From: Gordionus sp. m RMFG-2023
Taxonomy: Eukaryota > Nematomorpha > Gordioida > Chordodea > Parachordodidae
Length of the DNA stretch: 64,000 bases
Reading direction: 5' to 3'
Assembly: GCF_954871325.1 (NCBI RefSeq)
Contig: NC_088776.1
Coordinates: 58,366,954 to 58,430,953, forward strand
The notes beneath the pieces were generated by a model, which saw only the letters and a list, made by a program, of their open reading frames with translations, made no database searches and was not told the origin of the DNA. Positions within the stretch are counted from its first letter, which is position 1, and the number at the start of each line of letters is the position of its first letter. The translations under genes were made by a program, and so were the position numbers. Of the stretch, positions 40,078 to 52,673 are shown one piece after another.

Positions 40078-40429
40078 TTTTACTATCTAAAGGAACCCCG
40101 CCTAGGTTCTCTTTAGACGTAAATCTTTCGTGTTCAAGGAGTCTCCCATCTATTTTGATCATAAAATCTGTTATAGTTTCGTGTTAGAAAATGATAGTTT
40201 TTTTGGTTGTTAAATCTTTGGTTGCCATAATATGGTCGAGTCTGCCATAGTTGTCTAAACTGATGTTTGTAATTATTATCATAAAGTCTGTTGTTCTCAA
40301 TATATGGCATCATCTGAGTATTGTCATATCTAGTATTAGTTGATTTTTGTTTGTAAACTTTCTATCTTGTCTTACTCCCTCCTAGTGTTGTTAATCGGCT
40401 TAGCCGAGTCGGCTCGAACAGAGCTCACC

Positions 40430-40930
40430 CAAATTTTGGGTCGTTTTTTTCGACTCCAACTCAAAGTTTTGTTTTTACGACTTCGACCAGAGTTCAAGCC
40501 GAAAAAAACGACTTCGACCCAAAATATGGGTCGTTTTTTTCGACTCCGACCCAAGTCCAAGCCGAAAAAAAACGACCTCGACCCAAAATATGGGTCGTTT
40601 TTTACGACTCCGACTCAAAATTTGGGTCGTATTTTTCGACTTAAACTTGAAGTTTGGGTCATATTTTTCGACTCAAACTTGAAGTTTGGGTCGTATTTTT
40701 CGACTAAAACTTGAAGTTTGGGCCGTATTTTTCGACTCCAACTTGAAGTTTAGATCGTATTTTTCGACTCCAACTCAAAGTTTGGGTCGTTTTTCTGACT
40801 CAGACTCAAACATCGGGTCGTTTTATTCAATCCGACCCAAAATATGGATCGTTTTTTTTAAAGACGCCTTAAAGTTAGGGTTGCTTTTTTTCACCTAACC
40901 AAATATCTAGATCATTTTTTTCGACCAAAA
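40430..40930 (+). repeat. Sub-terminal gggtcg repeats of the hAT element, left
   Basis: Imperfect units of about 30 bp carry gggtcg followed by a T run and cgact. They are closely spaced and include inverse copies (cgaccc). Dense sub-terminal motifs are typical transposase-binding sites in hAT elements. The long frames across this array are artefacts of the periodicity. Confidence 0.8.
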
Positions 40931-41039
40931 GTCAAATAACATTTAGTAGATATTAATATTATAGGCGGAAAGTTACTTAAAGCTTCTTTAAATTATAACG
41001 CTCTGGATTAACTATTCCATCATAGTTATTTTTTAAAAT

Positions 41040-42320
41040 TTTTAAGTAAAGATGTACCATAGAAAAGAGCCATTTGTTATGATGGTTATTTTTGAACTTT
41101 TTTAAATGAAATAGATAAAAATATATATTGTAGACATGTTAAATCAAATTTCAGTAAAAATGTACCATAGATAAGTGACAATTGTCATAATTGCCATTTT
41201 TGAACTTTTTTGAGTTTTTTTAAAGCAAATTGCTAAAAATATATATTCTGAACATATTAAATTAAAAATTCAACGAGGATGTATCATAGATAGGTGACAA
41301 TTGTTATAATCGTTATTTTTGAACTTTTTTCAATTTTTTTAAAGGAAATAGCTAAAAATATATATTCTAAACATGTTAAATTTAATATTCAGTGAGGATG
41401 TATCATAGATAGGTGACAATTGTCATAATCGCTATTTTTGAACTTTTTCAAATTTTTTAAAATTCAGTGAGGATGTATCATAGATAGGTGACAATTATCA
41501 TAATCGTTATTTTTGAACTTTTTTCGATTTTTTTAAAGGAAATAGCTAAAAATATATATTCTAAACATGTTAAATTAAAAATTCAGTGAGGATGTATCAT
41601 AGATAGGTGACAATAGTCATAATCGCTATTTTTGAACTCTTTCAAATTTTTTTAAAGGAAATAGCTAAAAATATATATTCTAAACATGTTAAATTAAAAA
41701 TTCAGTGAGGATGTATCATAGATAGGTGAAAATAGTCATAATCTTTATTTTTGAACTTTTTTCAATTTTTTTAAAGGAAATAGTTAAAAATATATATTCT
41801 AAACATGTTAAATTAAAAATTCAGTGAGGATGTATCATATATAGGTGACAATTGTCATAATCGCTATTTTTGAACTTTTTCAAATTTTTTTAAAGGAAAT
41901 ATCTAAAAATATTCTAAACATGTTAAATTAAAAATTCAGTGAGGATGTATCATAGATAGGTGACAATTTTCATAATCACTATTTTTAAACTTTTTCAAAT
42001 TTTTTTATAGGAAATAGCTAAAAATATATATTCTAAACATGTTAAATTAAAAATTCAGTGAGGATGTATCATAGATAGGTGACAATTGTCATAATCGCTA
42101 TTTTTGAACTTCTTCAAATTTTTTAAAAGGCAATAGCTAAAAATATATACTCTAAACATGTTAAATTAAAAATTCAGTGAGGATGTATCATAGATAGGTG
42201 ACAATTGTCATAATCGTTATTTTTAAACTTTTTTCAATTTATTTAAACCAAATAGCTAAAAAAATATATCCTAAACATGTTAAATTAAAATATCAGTGAG
42301 GATGTATCATAGATAAGGGA
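41040..42320 (+). repeat. 119-bp tandem array in the left arm
   Basis: About ten units contain gaggatgtatcatagatagg, tgacaattgtcataatcgc and ctaaaaatatatattctaa. One unit near 41,460 is shortened. The corresponding array of the right arm has about seven units, so unit number changed after the arms formed. No coding potential. Confidence 0.9.
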
Positions 42321-43361
42321 CAAAAAATGGTTATTATATATACGAGTAGATAGGTACATAATAATTTTTAAGTGATAAAATGAGATGCTAATATATTTCT
42401 TGTAATTTTAATTTATAATAAAATTCTTAAATATGTTATTGTCATAGACTGGGTTAGAAAATCAACTATCACATAAACTCATCTATGTTTTATTCATATT
42501 ATATTTTTAAGTTTGACGATATTAAAATATTTCCTCTTTGAAGTTACTAGTTAGGATAAAATTTACTTGGCACATCTTACAATGATATTTATACCTTGTT
42601 TTTTTTCGAGAATAAATTTTATGCGATATCTCATGAAGGAAATTACATATCATTGTACAGAGAAATAACTTTGTATATATTATCTGCACCCATATCTTTT
42701 ATATCAATCTCTATCGATGACATTTTAAATTATATTGGAAACTAGATTGTGTAGATTTCTAAATATTAATTTAAAAGATTAAGATGCTAGAATTAATTAT
42801 AGATATATCTTAATAATATGTATATGCATTTATGTATATGCATTTATTATTTAAAATCTCTCGTTTTAAGCCTATTTAGCAAGAAAAATATTGACTAATC
42901 CTGTAAATTGGACAACTTTTATTAATAAAATTTATGTTACTCTTTAAAATTAAATTATAATTTTAAAAACAAAAAATGAATAAAATAAAAAAATTTAGAT
43001 TTAATTTGGCTATTCTCAAAAATAAAAATAAAAATTTGGAAAGTTAAAAAAATGATTATTAATCATATCCCTATCCCTAACAATGTAGAAAAGAAAAATA
43101 CAAATTTGCCGTCTAACTGGCACCACGCCAAGTAAAATAAAATATCTTTTTTAATTTTAGAATTTAAATAGTCACTTCACTTCCATATGGAATTTTTAAA
43201 CTAAAAAACAATAATTTTTTTATATAAGTATTTGCGATTCCGGATGCATTTTTTTAATATAAAATATGAATTTTTTAAAATATAATTTAGTAATTTAGGC
43301 GAGCCATATTTTTCAAAAATACAGTGTTAAGTCGAGTTTTTTTAAGTCGTACTGTAATTCT

Positions 43362-43559
43362 AAGCGTTTTCCGTACTTTTGCATGATGGCTAAAGATTTT
43401 TTGTCGCAGCAAAGTATATACGTTGAGAGCGAGCGTGTCTTCTCAAGAGGGGTGGACACCGTAACAAAGAAAAGAAATCGCATGGCCTCCGAAACTCTTA
43501 AACAGTGTTTATGTTTAAATTCATGGATCAATATCATGAATAATAAATTTTATACATAA
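43362..43559 (+). pseudogene. hAT transposase C-terminal dimerisation region
   Basis: A plus-strand frame reads KRFPYFCMMAKDFLSQ, then YVESERVFSRGVDTVTKK, RNRMASETLKQCLCLNSWI and a stop at 43,557-43,559. This is the hAT dimerisation domain signature (SERVFS, KRNR, LCLxSW). It lies at the inner edge of the unique centre. The rest of the transposase is missing or unrecognisable, so the element is not autonomous now. The sub-type differs from the hAT at 12,594, which has KRLYSES and a LLKC ending. Confidence 0.85.
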
Positions 43560-44499
43560 TTTTAATATCTATATATATTGTTATATTTATTTTTTGTACA
43601 TTAATAAATATATATATAATTAAAATAAAAATATTTAAACTATAAATGTATCAAATATTTAAGATGTTTTGAGCTTAGTATTCTTGTTTCAGGCTGTTGT
43701 TTTATATGAATACTGGAGATAATTAGTGTTTTAATATTATTTGACTTTAAATTGATAACTAAAATAGTTTTTGATATTAAGATTTAATTTTGAACACTTG
43801 AGAAAAATTACACATTAAAATTGATACTGGGATTAACTTTGAACCATGTTATAAAGCGCTTACTTTTTTTCAGGCGTTAATTATTCACTATTTTATTAAG
43901 AAGAATATTATGAGAGCAATTTTTCTCATAGATTATATAAAGGTATAGATATCTATTATCAATTTCAGGATTAGTCAATATTTTTCTTGCTAAATAGGCT
44001 TAAAACGACGAGAGATTTTAAATAATAAATGCATATACATATTATTAAGATATATCTATAATTAATTCTAGCATCTTAATCTTTTAAATTAATATTTAGA
44101 AATCTACACAATCTAGTTTCCAATATAATTTAAAATGTCATCGATAGAGATTGATATAAAAGATATGGGTGCAGATAATATATACAAAGTTATTTCTCTG
44201 TACAATGATATGTAATTTCCTTCATGAGATATCGCATAAAATTTATTCTCGAAAAAAAACAAGGTATAAATATCATTGTAAGATGTGCCAAGTAAATTTT
44301 ATCCTAACTAGTAACTTCAAAGAGGAAATATTTTAATATCGTCAAACTTAAAAATATAATATGAATAAAACATAGATGAGTTTATGTGATAGTTGATTTT
44401 CTAACCCAGTCTATGACAATAACATATTTAAGAATTTTATTATAAATTAAAATTACAAGAAATATATTAGCATCTCATTTTATCACTTAAAAATTATTA

Positions 44500-45400
44500 T
44501 GTACCTAACTACTCGTATATATAATAACCATTTTTGGTCCCTTATCTATGATACATCCTCACTGATATTTTAATTTAACATTTTTATGATATATTTTTTT
44601 AGCTATTTGGTTTAAAAAAATTGAAAAAAGTTCAAAAATAACGATTATGACAATTGTTACCTATCTATGATACATCCTCACTGAATTTTTAATTTAACAT
44701 GTTTAGAATATATATTTTTAGATATTTCCTTTAAAAAAATTTGAAAAAGTTCAAAAATAGCGATTATTACAATTGTCACCTATATATGAGACATCCTCAC
44801 TGAATTTTTAATTTAACATGTTTAGAATATATATTTTTAGCTATTTCCTCTAAAAAAATTGAAAAAAGTTCAAAAATAAAGATTATGACAATTGTCACCT
44901 ATCTATGATACATCCTCACTGAATTTTTAATTTAACATGTTTAGAATAATATTTTTAGCTATTTCCTTTAAAAAAATTTGAAAGAGTTCAAAAATAGCGA
45001 TTATGACAATTGTCACCTATCTATGATACATCCTCACTGAATTTTTAATTTAACATGTTTAGAATATATATTTTTAGATATTTCCTTTAAAAAAATTTGA
45101 AAAAGTTCAAAAATAGCGATTATGACAATTGTCACCTATCTATGATACATCCTCACTGAATTTTTAATTTAACATGTTTAGAATATATATTTTTAGCAAT
45201 TTGCTTTAAAAAAACTCAAAAAAGTTCAAAAATGGTGATTATGACTATTGTCACTTATCTATGGTACATTTTAACTGAAATTTGATTTAACATGTCTACA
45301 ATATATATTTTTATCTATTTCATTTAAAAAAGTTCAAAAATAACCATCATAACAAATGGCTCTTTTCTATGGTACATCTTTACTTAAAAATTTTAAAAAA
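44500..45400 (-). repeat. 119-bp tandem array in the right arm
   Basis: Inverse copies of the left-arm units (cctatctatgatacatcctc, aacatgtttagaatatatat) form about seven units. Unit sequence is nearly the same as in the left arm, implying recent formation or ongoing homogenisation. Confidence 0.9.
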
Positions 45401-45489
45401 TAACTATGGAATAGTTAATCCAGAGCGTTATAATTTAAAGAAGCTTTAAGTAACTATCCCGCCTATAATATTAATATCTACTAAATGTT

Positions 45490-45925
45490 ATTTGACTTTT
45501 GGTCGAAAAAAATGATCTAGATATTTGGTTAGGTGAAAAAAAGCAACCCTAACTTTAAGGCGTGGGTCGGATTGAATAAAACGACCCGATGTTTGAGTCT
45601 GAGTCAGAAAAACGACCCAAACTTTGAGTTGGAGTCGAAAAATACGACCCAAACTTCAAGTTTGAGTCGAAAAATACGACCTAAATTTCAAGTTTAAGTC
45701 GAAAAATACAACCCAAATTTTGAGTCGGAGTCGTAAAAAACGACCCATATTTTGGATCGAGGTCGTTTTTTTCGGCTTGGACTTGGGTCGGAGTCGAAAA
45801 AACGACCCATATTTTGGGTCGAAGTCGTTTTTTTCGGCTTGAACTCTGGTCGAAGTCGAAAAAAACGACCCAAACTTTAAGTCGGAGTCGAATAAAACGA
45901 CCCGAGCTTTGGGTCGGGGTCGCGA
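45490..45925 (-). repeat. Sub-terminal gggtcg repeats of the hAT element, right
   Basis: The inverse of the left array. The phrases gtcgaaaaaa, acgacccatattttgggtc and gtcgtttttttcggcttg repeat about every 30 bp. The 121-codon minus-strand frame over it is a periodicity artefact. Confidence 0.8.
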
Positions 45926-46862
45926 CTCGCGGCGTTTTAACAACACTACTCCCTCCAAACCTTTGAAAAAACGGTTTAGTATATGATTTGACTTTGTCAT
46001 CCTTCTGTTAATTATTATCATTGTTTGTTATTAAATATATATGCGAAGATTTTGAATGATTTTAGAATATAGGTATTATTGAATAACGTCATAATAAAAT
46101 AACAATCGTCGAATAATCGAAATAGAATTAATTTAATGAATATCTAATTTGATTAAGAATAATTGAAGTAGAATAAATTAATCAAATATTGAATAATCGA
46201 AATAAAATGAATGATTGGTCGCGTTTTATTTTTATTTTATATTATATATATTGCGTTTTAGATAATAGCGTATACGTTTCTCAATTTCGTGTTTTATATA
46301 ATAGATTTCGTAATATAGCATTTATTTTTAATTCCACGTTTTTTATAATATATCATTTATATTGTTTTATATAATAATTTTTTTTTAATATTAAATTTCA
46401 ATTTTATTTTATTGTTTTTTAAATATCCTTAATTGTAGCGTTTTGCATAATAATTTTTTTTATTAATATTAATACTAAATTTAATTTATTTTTATTTTTA
46501 AAATTTCAAATTTTACTCCCTTGTTCAATATAAACAACTTTTTCATATCATATTATCTATTGTTCTTTCTAAAAATAATTTTATTTCGTCTTTCATTTCT
46601 AATATATGATTTCTATATCATATTCATCATCAAGATGTTTAACTTTCACCTTGCCTCTCTTAACATTAATTATTTTACATTTCTTTATTTTCACAGTTAT
46701 TTAAAATTTTTTATCAATTATAAAAGTTTTTATTTGATCATTTTCTGTAATGTTTATTACCTTATTTTCTTTAAAGTTTATTTCCTTATTTTCTCTAATC
46801 ACAAATGTTTCAAATTTTATTATATACTTTATCTCTTTTAGTTTATAAGAATCTCTTTCATT

Positions 46863-47407
46863 TTAAATATTTGGTTCTAATTCAATATTTTTTAATTTTT
46901 TGTTACTAAAAGATTTACAATTACAATGATAATTTCTTTTATTATAATGTGTTTCTTTATCATATTTATTGTCTAATTTTTTATTTTCATAATAATTCTT
47001 ATTATTAGATTTATTAAAATTTATATTACGAACATTTTTCTTATCCACATTTATGACCTCTAAAGTTGTTAGTTTTATAATTTCTGTACTCTATAATTAC
47101 AATTTTCATAATATCGAAAATTGCAATTTTTATTATAATTAATATCATATCTTTTAACAAAGTTTCGTTGAAAGTTGTTTTTAAAATGCTCATTAGATTT
47201 ATAATCATTATAATTTCTTTTGTTATAATTAATATTATTATTATTATTATAATAACCTATGTCACTAGAATTATAATTTTTTTTAGACTGACTTTTGTCA
47301 ATAAGAAATCTATAATGATCTGGGAATTGTAAATACGACCTATTTAAGTAATATTTTTTAATTGTAGCTAAGAATTTATCTTTAGGAAATTTAGTTAATT
47401 CCCACAT
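46863..47407 (-). mobile_element. Gag-like remnant of the LTR fossil
   Basis: Minus-strand frames here are strongly enriched in N, K and Y, with units such as NYNKRNYND, and lie 3' of the primer-binding site where gag is expected. A non-repetitive stretch (MWELTKFPKDKFLATIKKYY) is more protein-like. Part of the coding region appears fossilised and no polymerase follows. The segment from 62,960 to the window end is homologous to the interior around 46.0-47.0 kb. Confidence 0.5.
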
Positions 47408-47865
47408 TTGGTCATTATATCAGAAATCAAAAATACGAAAAATATCAATGGGTAGGTCATCAAGAAATTTAACTGTTAATTTATTATTAAACAAATATTT
47501 TTTAAAAGTATTCATATATGTTCATCATGACTGATTTATATTTAATTTATTAAGTTATTTTATTAAATTATATTGGAATTTTATAATAACTTCTTTTTTT
47601 TTACTTGGATTTAGAATATTTTATAAAATCATCATTGGTTTTACTACATAGAATTCATAACCTATTGTCTAACTATCATATTGGTTCTTGTAAGTTCATA
47701 TACCCAATTTTAATAATCATTTCCATTTAAACTCCATTATCCATGATAGCTTCGTCTAGTTTGATAAATTCTCCTCATTGTTGATTTATCCATTTGATCT
47801 AAATTATATTTTTAGAAAATAAATAAATTTATAAGATTTTAAAATTGTAAACTTAGCTGCCACCA

Positions 47866-48091
47866 TGTTAAGGTTAGCAGGGAGTTAGACAAGATTTAGT
47901 TAAAAATTTAAGATTTTTATAATTTAACAGAAAAATTATAATAAATTTATCCTTTATATACAAAAAAAAAACTATTAATTAAATGGAACTATTAAGTAAA
48001 GTTAATATAAATTGTGTAAATTAAATGAATGCAACATACAAAATGAGTTATATAATAACCAGTATAATAAAATAATTATCCATGTTTAACA
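47866..48091 (-). repeat. Long terminal repeat (5' in element orientation)
   Basis: The partner of 39,838-40,077. The primer-binding site at 47,856-47,865 abuts its inner edge, which fixes the orientation of the element as minus. Confidence 0.8.
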
Positions 48092-51000
48092 GCTTCCTTT
48101 TATTTTGATTAATCATTGTTAAAATGGAGTATTTTTGATAAAAGAAATGCTCATAAATAATACTGTGCTAGGTTAAACTAGATAGAAAGTGTATTAAATT
48201 ATTTAATACATTAAAATACTTTGTTATTAACATGAGTGAATATTATTTTATGCCTTTTCCTATTTATTATTTGACGGAATTTTTATTTATATACCACAAG
48301 GTGAAAAAATTATGAAGGGGTATTTTTTATTAGGAAAATTGGTATGCGTTTAAACTTCTATTCCGGTATTCTAAATTAATGCTCTCGAGAATTATCAGTG
48401 AATCACAATTCTACGAATTAATATATTGGCTGGTTTGAGTTTTTAATTTTTAAATCTAATAAATTTACAGCAAAATATATTCATAATATATTATATTTAA
48501 AATCAATTATAATATATCACTAATTATCGGAATAAAAACACTTTAATTTAATATTATGCAGAAATTAAAGAAATTATATCATAATTCATTTATATGTTTT
48601 GATAAAATAAGAATATTCTCATCTAAAAATAAAAGATAATTATTGATAAAACAAATAAATAAACAAATTTTTCTATACACTTAGTATTATATTATCTTTA
48701 ACATAATAGAAATAATAATCAAATATAATAAATACATAAAGAAAAAAATAAGATTTATATTCTTTATATAATATTAAGCAAAAGATGACAAAAACAAGGG
48801 TTTGAATATCTTTGACCTTGATTTCTTAGAGTTAATTAAATTATTCACCTCTTTGAAGTAATTATTTTTAAAATAAATTATTTTTGAAGATTAATGAAAT
48901 GCTCGAAAATAACACTGTGTTAATGTATCAGTTGGAAATAAATTTTTGTTAAAAGATGTTTTGGCCAGGAGTTCTTTAAACAAAATATTTCGGTTAGGAT
49001 GTATAATTTTATTTCCACGGCCTTGGGTTTTTTAAAATATTTTAATATATCTTCTGCAATTTATGGGTTGTTTTTCAGCGAATATAAAATCCATATATAA
49101 TAACCTTTCAAATTATCTTATCTCACCATTTATGATAAAAAGAGTTGGTTTGAATCATAACACTTTTAATTAGACAGGATGATAATGTACCCTTATTTCC
49201 TCTAATAATTTAATATAGTCTATTAAGAAATAAAATGATATTTATTGATACATAGATATTTCTTTTAAAAAGAGTATTATATTTTTAATATTGAGCGTAT
49301 CTCTTTTGAAGTGAATGTTGGTGATATATAGTTATATGATACAATTTTAAAATGTATCATTAATTTATTTAATTTTTTTTAGACATAATAATGGCTATTT
49401 AAAATATTCGGCGCGGCCTGGGATATCGTTTTTTGAAAAGATTTTATGCTTAGCCACAAGCATAAAGCACGGTCTGCATGTCTCTGCCTAAATGATAATG
49501 TGTAGGATATTTTTGAAAAACATAGGAGAATTCTTAAAGTATCCACATTATCATTACAGTAACTGATACTACCAATGTCAACTTTTTTTTATCAAAGTTT
49601 TACTTGAATAAAAAATAATCTTAAATTCTTTTCTATATTAATAAATATTTATAAAATAGTTTTATTACCCATTACAGTCAATTTTTACAATCTAATTTTG
49701 TGTATTTTTTAATTTAAAAATATATATAGAAAAATCATAAAAATGTATTTCAATATATCATATGCAAAATGGTCAGAAATTTACAGTGTGCACTCCATAC
49801 ACGTTAGAAAACATCTCTTATCTAATTCAAATTTAAAAAAGGCCTCAGTATATAATTTAGAAAAAGAGATTTTATCCAAATGTATTCTCTATTCTAATAC
49901 GACATATATAGCTTAGCAATAATCAACCAACCCAATATGACGTCTTCAGTTGTCTACTATCAAACACGTTACAATAAATCGCCTTCCTAAACTAATATAT
50001 TACTGGCATTGTTTTGAATAACCAAAATAATCCTCATAATAGAAAGGGAATTTTATGCAATGCAAAGTTTACGATATAAAACCGTAAAAGAATTGAACGG
50101 ACATAAAATTATGACCTTTTAGCAAATGAAAAATATTTAATATTATTATATTATTTTCAAAATAAATTTAATTTTTAAAACTAATATTTAAGCACCAAAT
50201 TCAAATTTTATCTGTTAGATAGATTAAATTCGTTAAAACATTTTTATTAAAATAGAAAATTATTTGCCAAAATTGGTAATACAATATAATTAAAATTATG
50301 CAAATTTTATTTTTTTTTAAAAAATTAGAAATCAGAGGTAATTAATATTAATTATAAATTTATAAATTCCTCTCTAAAGGATGAAAAACTTCTAGGAAAT
50401 TGTAGATAGAAAAAATTATCAGAAACAATATTGATATTTTTTTAAATTTATTTCTTAATATATTTAATTGAACAAAACCAAAAAAATATGCCAAGAAAAT
50501 TTAATATTAATATGTAAAAACTATTACAAGTTTATATATTTTTTCAATTATTGTTAATTTATTTAAAATTAATGTTATGTTATTTTTACTTTTTGGATTA
50601 TTAAATTATTAAGAATGAATTGGAAGAAAATTTCAAATCCTTGTAAAATTAATCCAAGAGTTTTTTTTAACAAAATCATAATAAAAATTATCCTTCACTT
50701 AGATCTAGAATCTTAGATTTTTGTATGTTTTGATATCTTCTCAAATTATTCACCTTATATTTAGATTAGTTAAAATGGAGAATTTTTGAAATGTATTGCT
50801 CGGATATAATTTTGTGCTAAGCCAAATTTGATATACAGGGTATTAAATTAATTAGTGCATTAAAATATTTGGTTAATATGGTTGAAGTTTATTTTATACC
50901 TTTTCTATTATTATTTGTAAAATTTTTTACCACAAGAGGAAGGAATTATGAAGTGATTTTTTTACTAGGAAAATTTGCATGGGCTTTAATTTCCATGCCG

Positions 51001-51134
51001 GTAATCTAAATTAATTCTCTTGAAGAAAAGTTAGTGTAGCAATTTCTTCCTTATAATATAATACAATAATTTTGTAAATATTCGTAAAATATTTCCTGCT
51101 TCATATATGATTTAATTTATTAAATTATTTATAG

Positions 51135-51152
51135 AAAATGAGCAAGATAGAG
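51135..51152 (+). CDS. 18-nt micro-exon (ENEQDR)
   Basis: The acceptor taaattatttatag and donor gtatgt flank 18 nt that read ENEQDR in phase 1-1. The duplicate at 61,239 reads ENEQAR and the relative at 54,421 reads ENNQRI. The donor is the best consensus among the 18-nt members. Confidence 0.6.
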
Positions 51153-51564
51153 GTATGTAAAAAGTTTTATAAAATAAGTACACATTAATAAAATTTTATT
51201 CTACTTTTATTATAAATTTTTCCCGTTAACTGAACAAATTATTAAAAATGTTATTAACCATTAAAAGAAATTTATGCATTCTTAAATAGATTTTTTTAAA
51301 ATATACATTTACTCAAAATTAACATTTATAAAATTACAATATGTGATAAGTTTTTTTATAAAACAAATTTATTTCCAGAATCTATGTTAATTTAAATATG
51401 ACTATTTAAGTTATCAATTAAATACTGAAACAATAATCTCCTCTTGAAAATGAGAGGATATTAATTTTTTTAACTCTTTGAAATTTAAAATAGAAAAAAG
51501 GATGGATTTATTGTTTCAAATAAAATTATTTTAATACTAATTACTATATTATTTATTATTTTAG

Positions 51565-51585
51565 AGGAAGATGAAGATAGATTGA
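51565..51585 (+). CDS. 21-nt micro-exon (EEDEDRL)
   Basis: The acceptor atttattattttag and donor gtgaat flank 21 nt reading EEDEDRL in phase 1-1. If not spliced, the frame runs on to a TAA about 40 nt further. The duplicate at 61,663 has the stronger donor gtaaat and reads EHYEYIL. Five exon bases differ, all changing amino acids, while the flanking introns stay close to identical. Confidence 0.55.
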   Translation, partial: RKMKID

Positions 51586-52652
51586 GTGAATTAAATTTTA
51601 CTAATATAATTAATTTATTATAAAATTTATAAATGAAGTTTTTATTTTATTTGCTCATAAACGAATTTTCAATTAAGAATTCGCTCTAAATGTTCTTAAC
51701 TCTTTAATAGAATTTTATGCGGCTTGTTTTGTGTCAAATTTGATTTAAATATATGGGTTGAATTGATATTGTTCAAATCTTTAACGAATATTTTGAAGCG
51801 TGTACGAAAGCATTACTAATTTTATTTTAAAGCAACTTAATGAATTAAATATTAATTTATCATATAATAAGCCAGGTTATGATGTGCAAATATCATATCT
51901 GGCCAAAATAGAGGAGTATCCCTGCCTCAAAAAAAATTAGTAAAAAAGTGCTTCAAGGATCTCATCAAGATCTTCTCTTAATTAATATCTAGGAAAATCA
52001 AACATTTATTTTGCTTTTTTAATGAGTGTTATTGGCTCCTTTTAATCTTTATATTTTATTTTCTTTGTCAGTTTTGAGTTGTTTAAATTAAAATCTAATA
52101 ATTTTTAATTTATGGAAATGATTTCAATCAAAATTGTTTTAATTTTTAGTTTATTTAATTACCTGTTATGTTAATTTAAGGAAAAAGTCACTGAAAATTA
52201 TTATTATGCAAAAATTAAACAAATCATATAATAATTCTGAAAGGCGTGTGGAACACTTGATTATAATAAAATGTTCTCTTTATTTATATTTCATATGGTA
52301 TATATATATTTTTTAAGTATATAAATTAGATAATCAAAAGGTTAAGTTATAAAACGAAAAGCAAAAATAAAAATAAAAGTATAATTTGTACAAAGTTAAA
52401 TATATCAGAATACTAAAATAAAGATAATTTAATGAATGCGTGTTATATAAAAATTAAAATATATTACTATTTAATAACCAAATATATGATATTTTAATTT
52501 ATTAATTCTTATTATATAACAAATTCATATATATTTTTGGATAAAATAATAATATTATACGAGGATTAGTTTGAGGACGTTTTCTAGATTTTGCAAAATA
52601 AAATTTCCAACATAAATATAAAAATTTACGTTTTATCCTTTTAAAATTTTAG
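51586..52652. other. Intron-like stretch
   Basis: A+T-rich sequence with the right end of block A (to 52,490), followed by the upstream half of a 21-nt exon module. An insertion-like difference from block B lies at about 51,800-51,960. Confidence 0.4.
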
Positions 52653-52673
52653 CTCAGAAGAAGAAGGTTGAAG
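52653..52673 (+). CDS. 21-nt micro-exon (AQKKKVE)
   Basis: The acceptor ccttttaaaattttag and donor gtatca flank 21 nt reading AQKKKVE in phase 1-1. It is the first of three 21-nt modules in tandem (52.5-53.9 kb, period 510-630 bp). Confidence 0.6.

Larger units (their letters stand above)
40383..45948 (+). mobile_element. 5.6-kb hAT element with giant inverted arms
   Basis: The ends TAGTGTTGTTAA and TTTAACAACACTA are flanked by the identical 8-bp target duplication CTCCCTCC (40,375-40,382 and 45,949-45,956), defining a hAT insertion into the LTR fossil. The left arm is 40,383-42,903 and the right arm 43,966-45,948, so the terminal inverted repeats exceed 2 kb, far longer than the 10-30 bp usual for hAT. 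Each arm holds, from outside in, about 500 bp of gggtcg/cgaccc sub-terminal repeats, a tandem array of 119-bp units and about 560 bp of unique sequence. The arms differ in tandem-unit number. Only about 1 kb of non-repeated centre remains, with the end of a transposase gene. Confidence 0.9.
39838..48091 (-). mobile_element. LTR-retroelement fossil, minus strand, interrupted by a hAT element
   Basis: Two direct repeats of about 230 bp, each starting TGTT and ending AACA on the plus strand, bound the element (39,838-40,077 and 47,866-48,091). Just inside the right repeat, the minus strand reads TGGTGGCAGC, a primer-binding site complementary to the CCA end of a leucine-type tRNA. Orientation is therefore minus. 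Without the nested 5.6-kb hAT element the interior is only about 2.4 kb, carries asparagine/lysine/tyrosine-rich gag-like remnants and shows no polymerase. It looks like a broken, non-autonomous element. The superfamily is uncertain. The moderate divergence of the two repeats suggests a middle-aged insertion, younger than the micro-exon modules it splits. Confidence 0.8.
48400..52490 (+). repeat. Duplicated micro-exon block, copy A
   Basis: About 4.1 kb aligns nearly end to end with 55,140-62,690 once the LINE in that copy is set aside. Shared landmarks are tctacgaattaata at the left, gtttgaatcataacacttttaat in the middle and aatgaatgcgtgttata at the right. Each copy carries one 18-nt and one 21-nt micro-exon. 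A more diverged partial copy lies at 35,950-37,000. The stretch 48,400-51,134 holds no exon. Confidence 0.85.

Noticed and set aside
40340-40898. Long plus- and minus-strand frames over 40.34-40.90 kb
   Set aside because: They follow the roughly 30-bp periodicity of gggtcg sub-terminal repeats (peptide phrases recur every ten residues in several frames), so they are not genes.
43313-43537. 74-codon minus-strand frame in the hAT centre
   Set aside because: It is antisense to the plus-strand dimerisation domain with SERVFSRG and LCLNSWI signatures.
45656-46021. 121-codon minus-strand frame
   Set aside because: It is the inverted copy of the same sub-terminal repeat array in the right hAT arm.
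46189-46841. Hydrophobic plus-strand frames of 61 and 106 codons
   Set aside because: They are F/I/Y/L-rich translations of the antisense strand of the asparagine/lysine-rich LTR-element interior.
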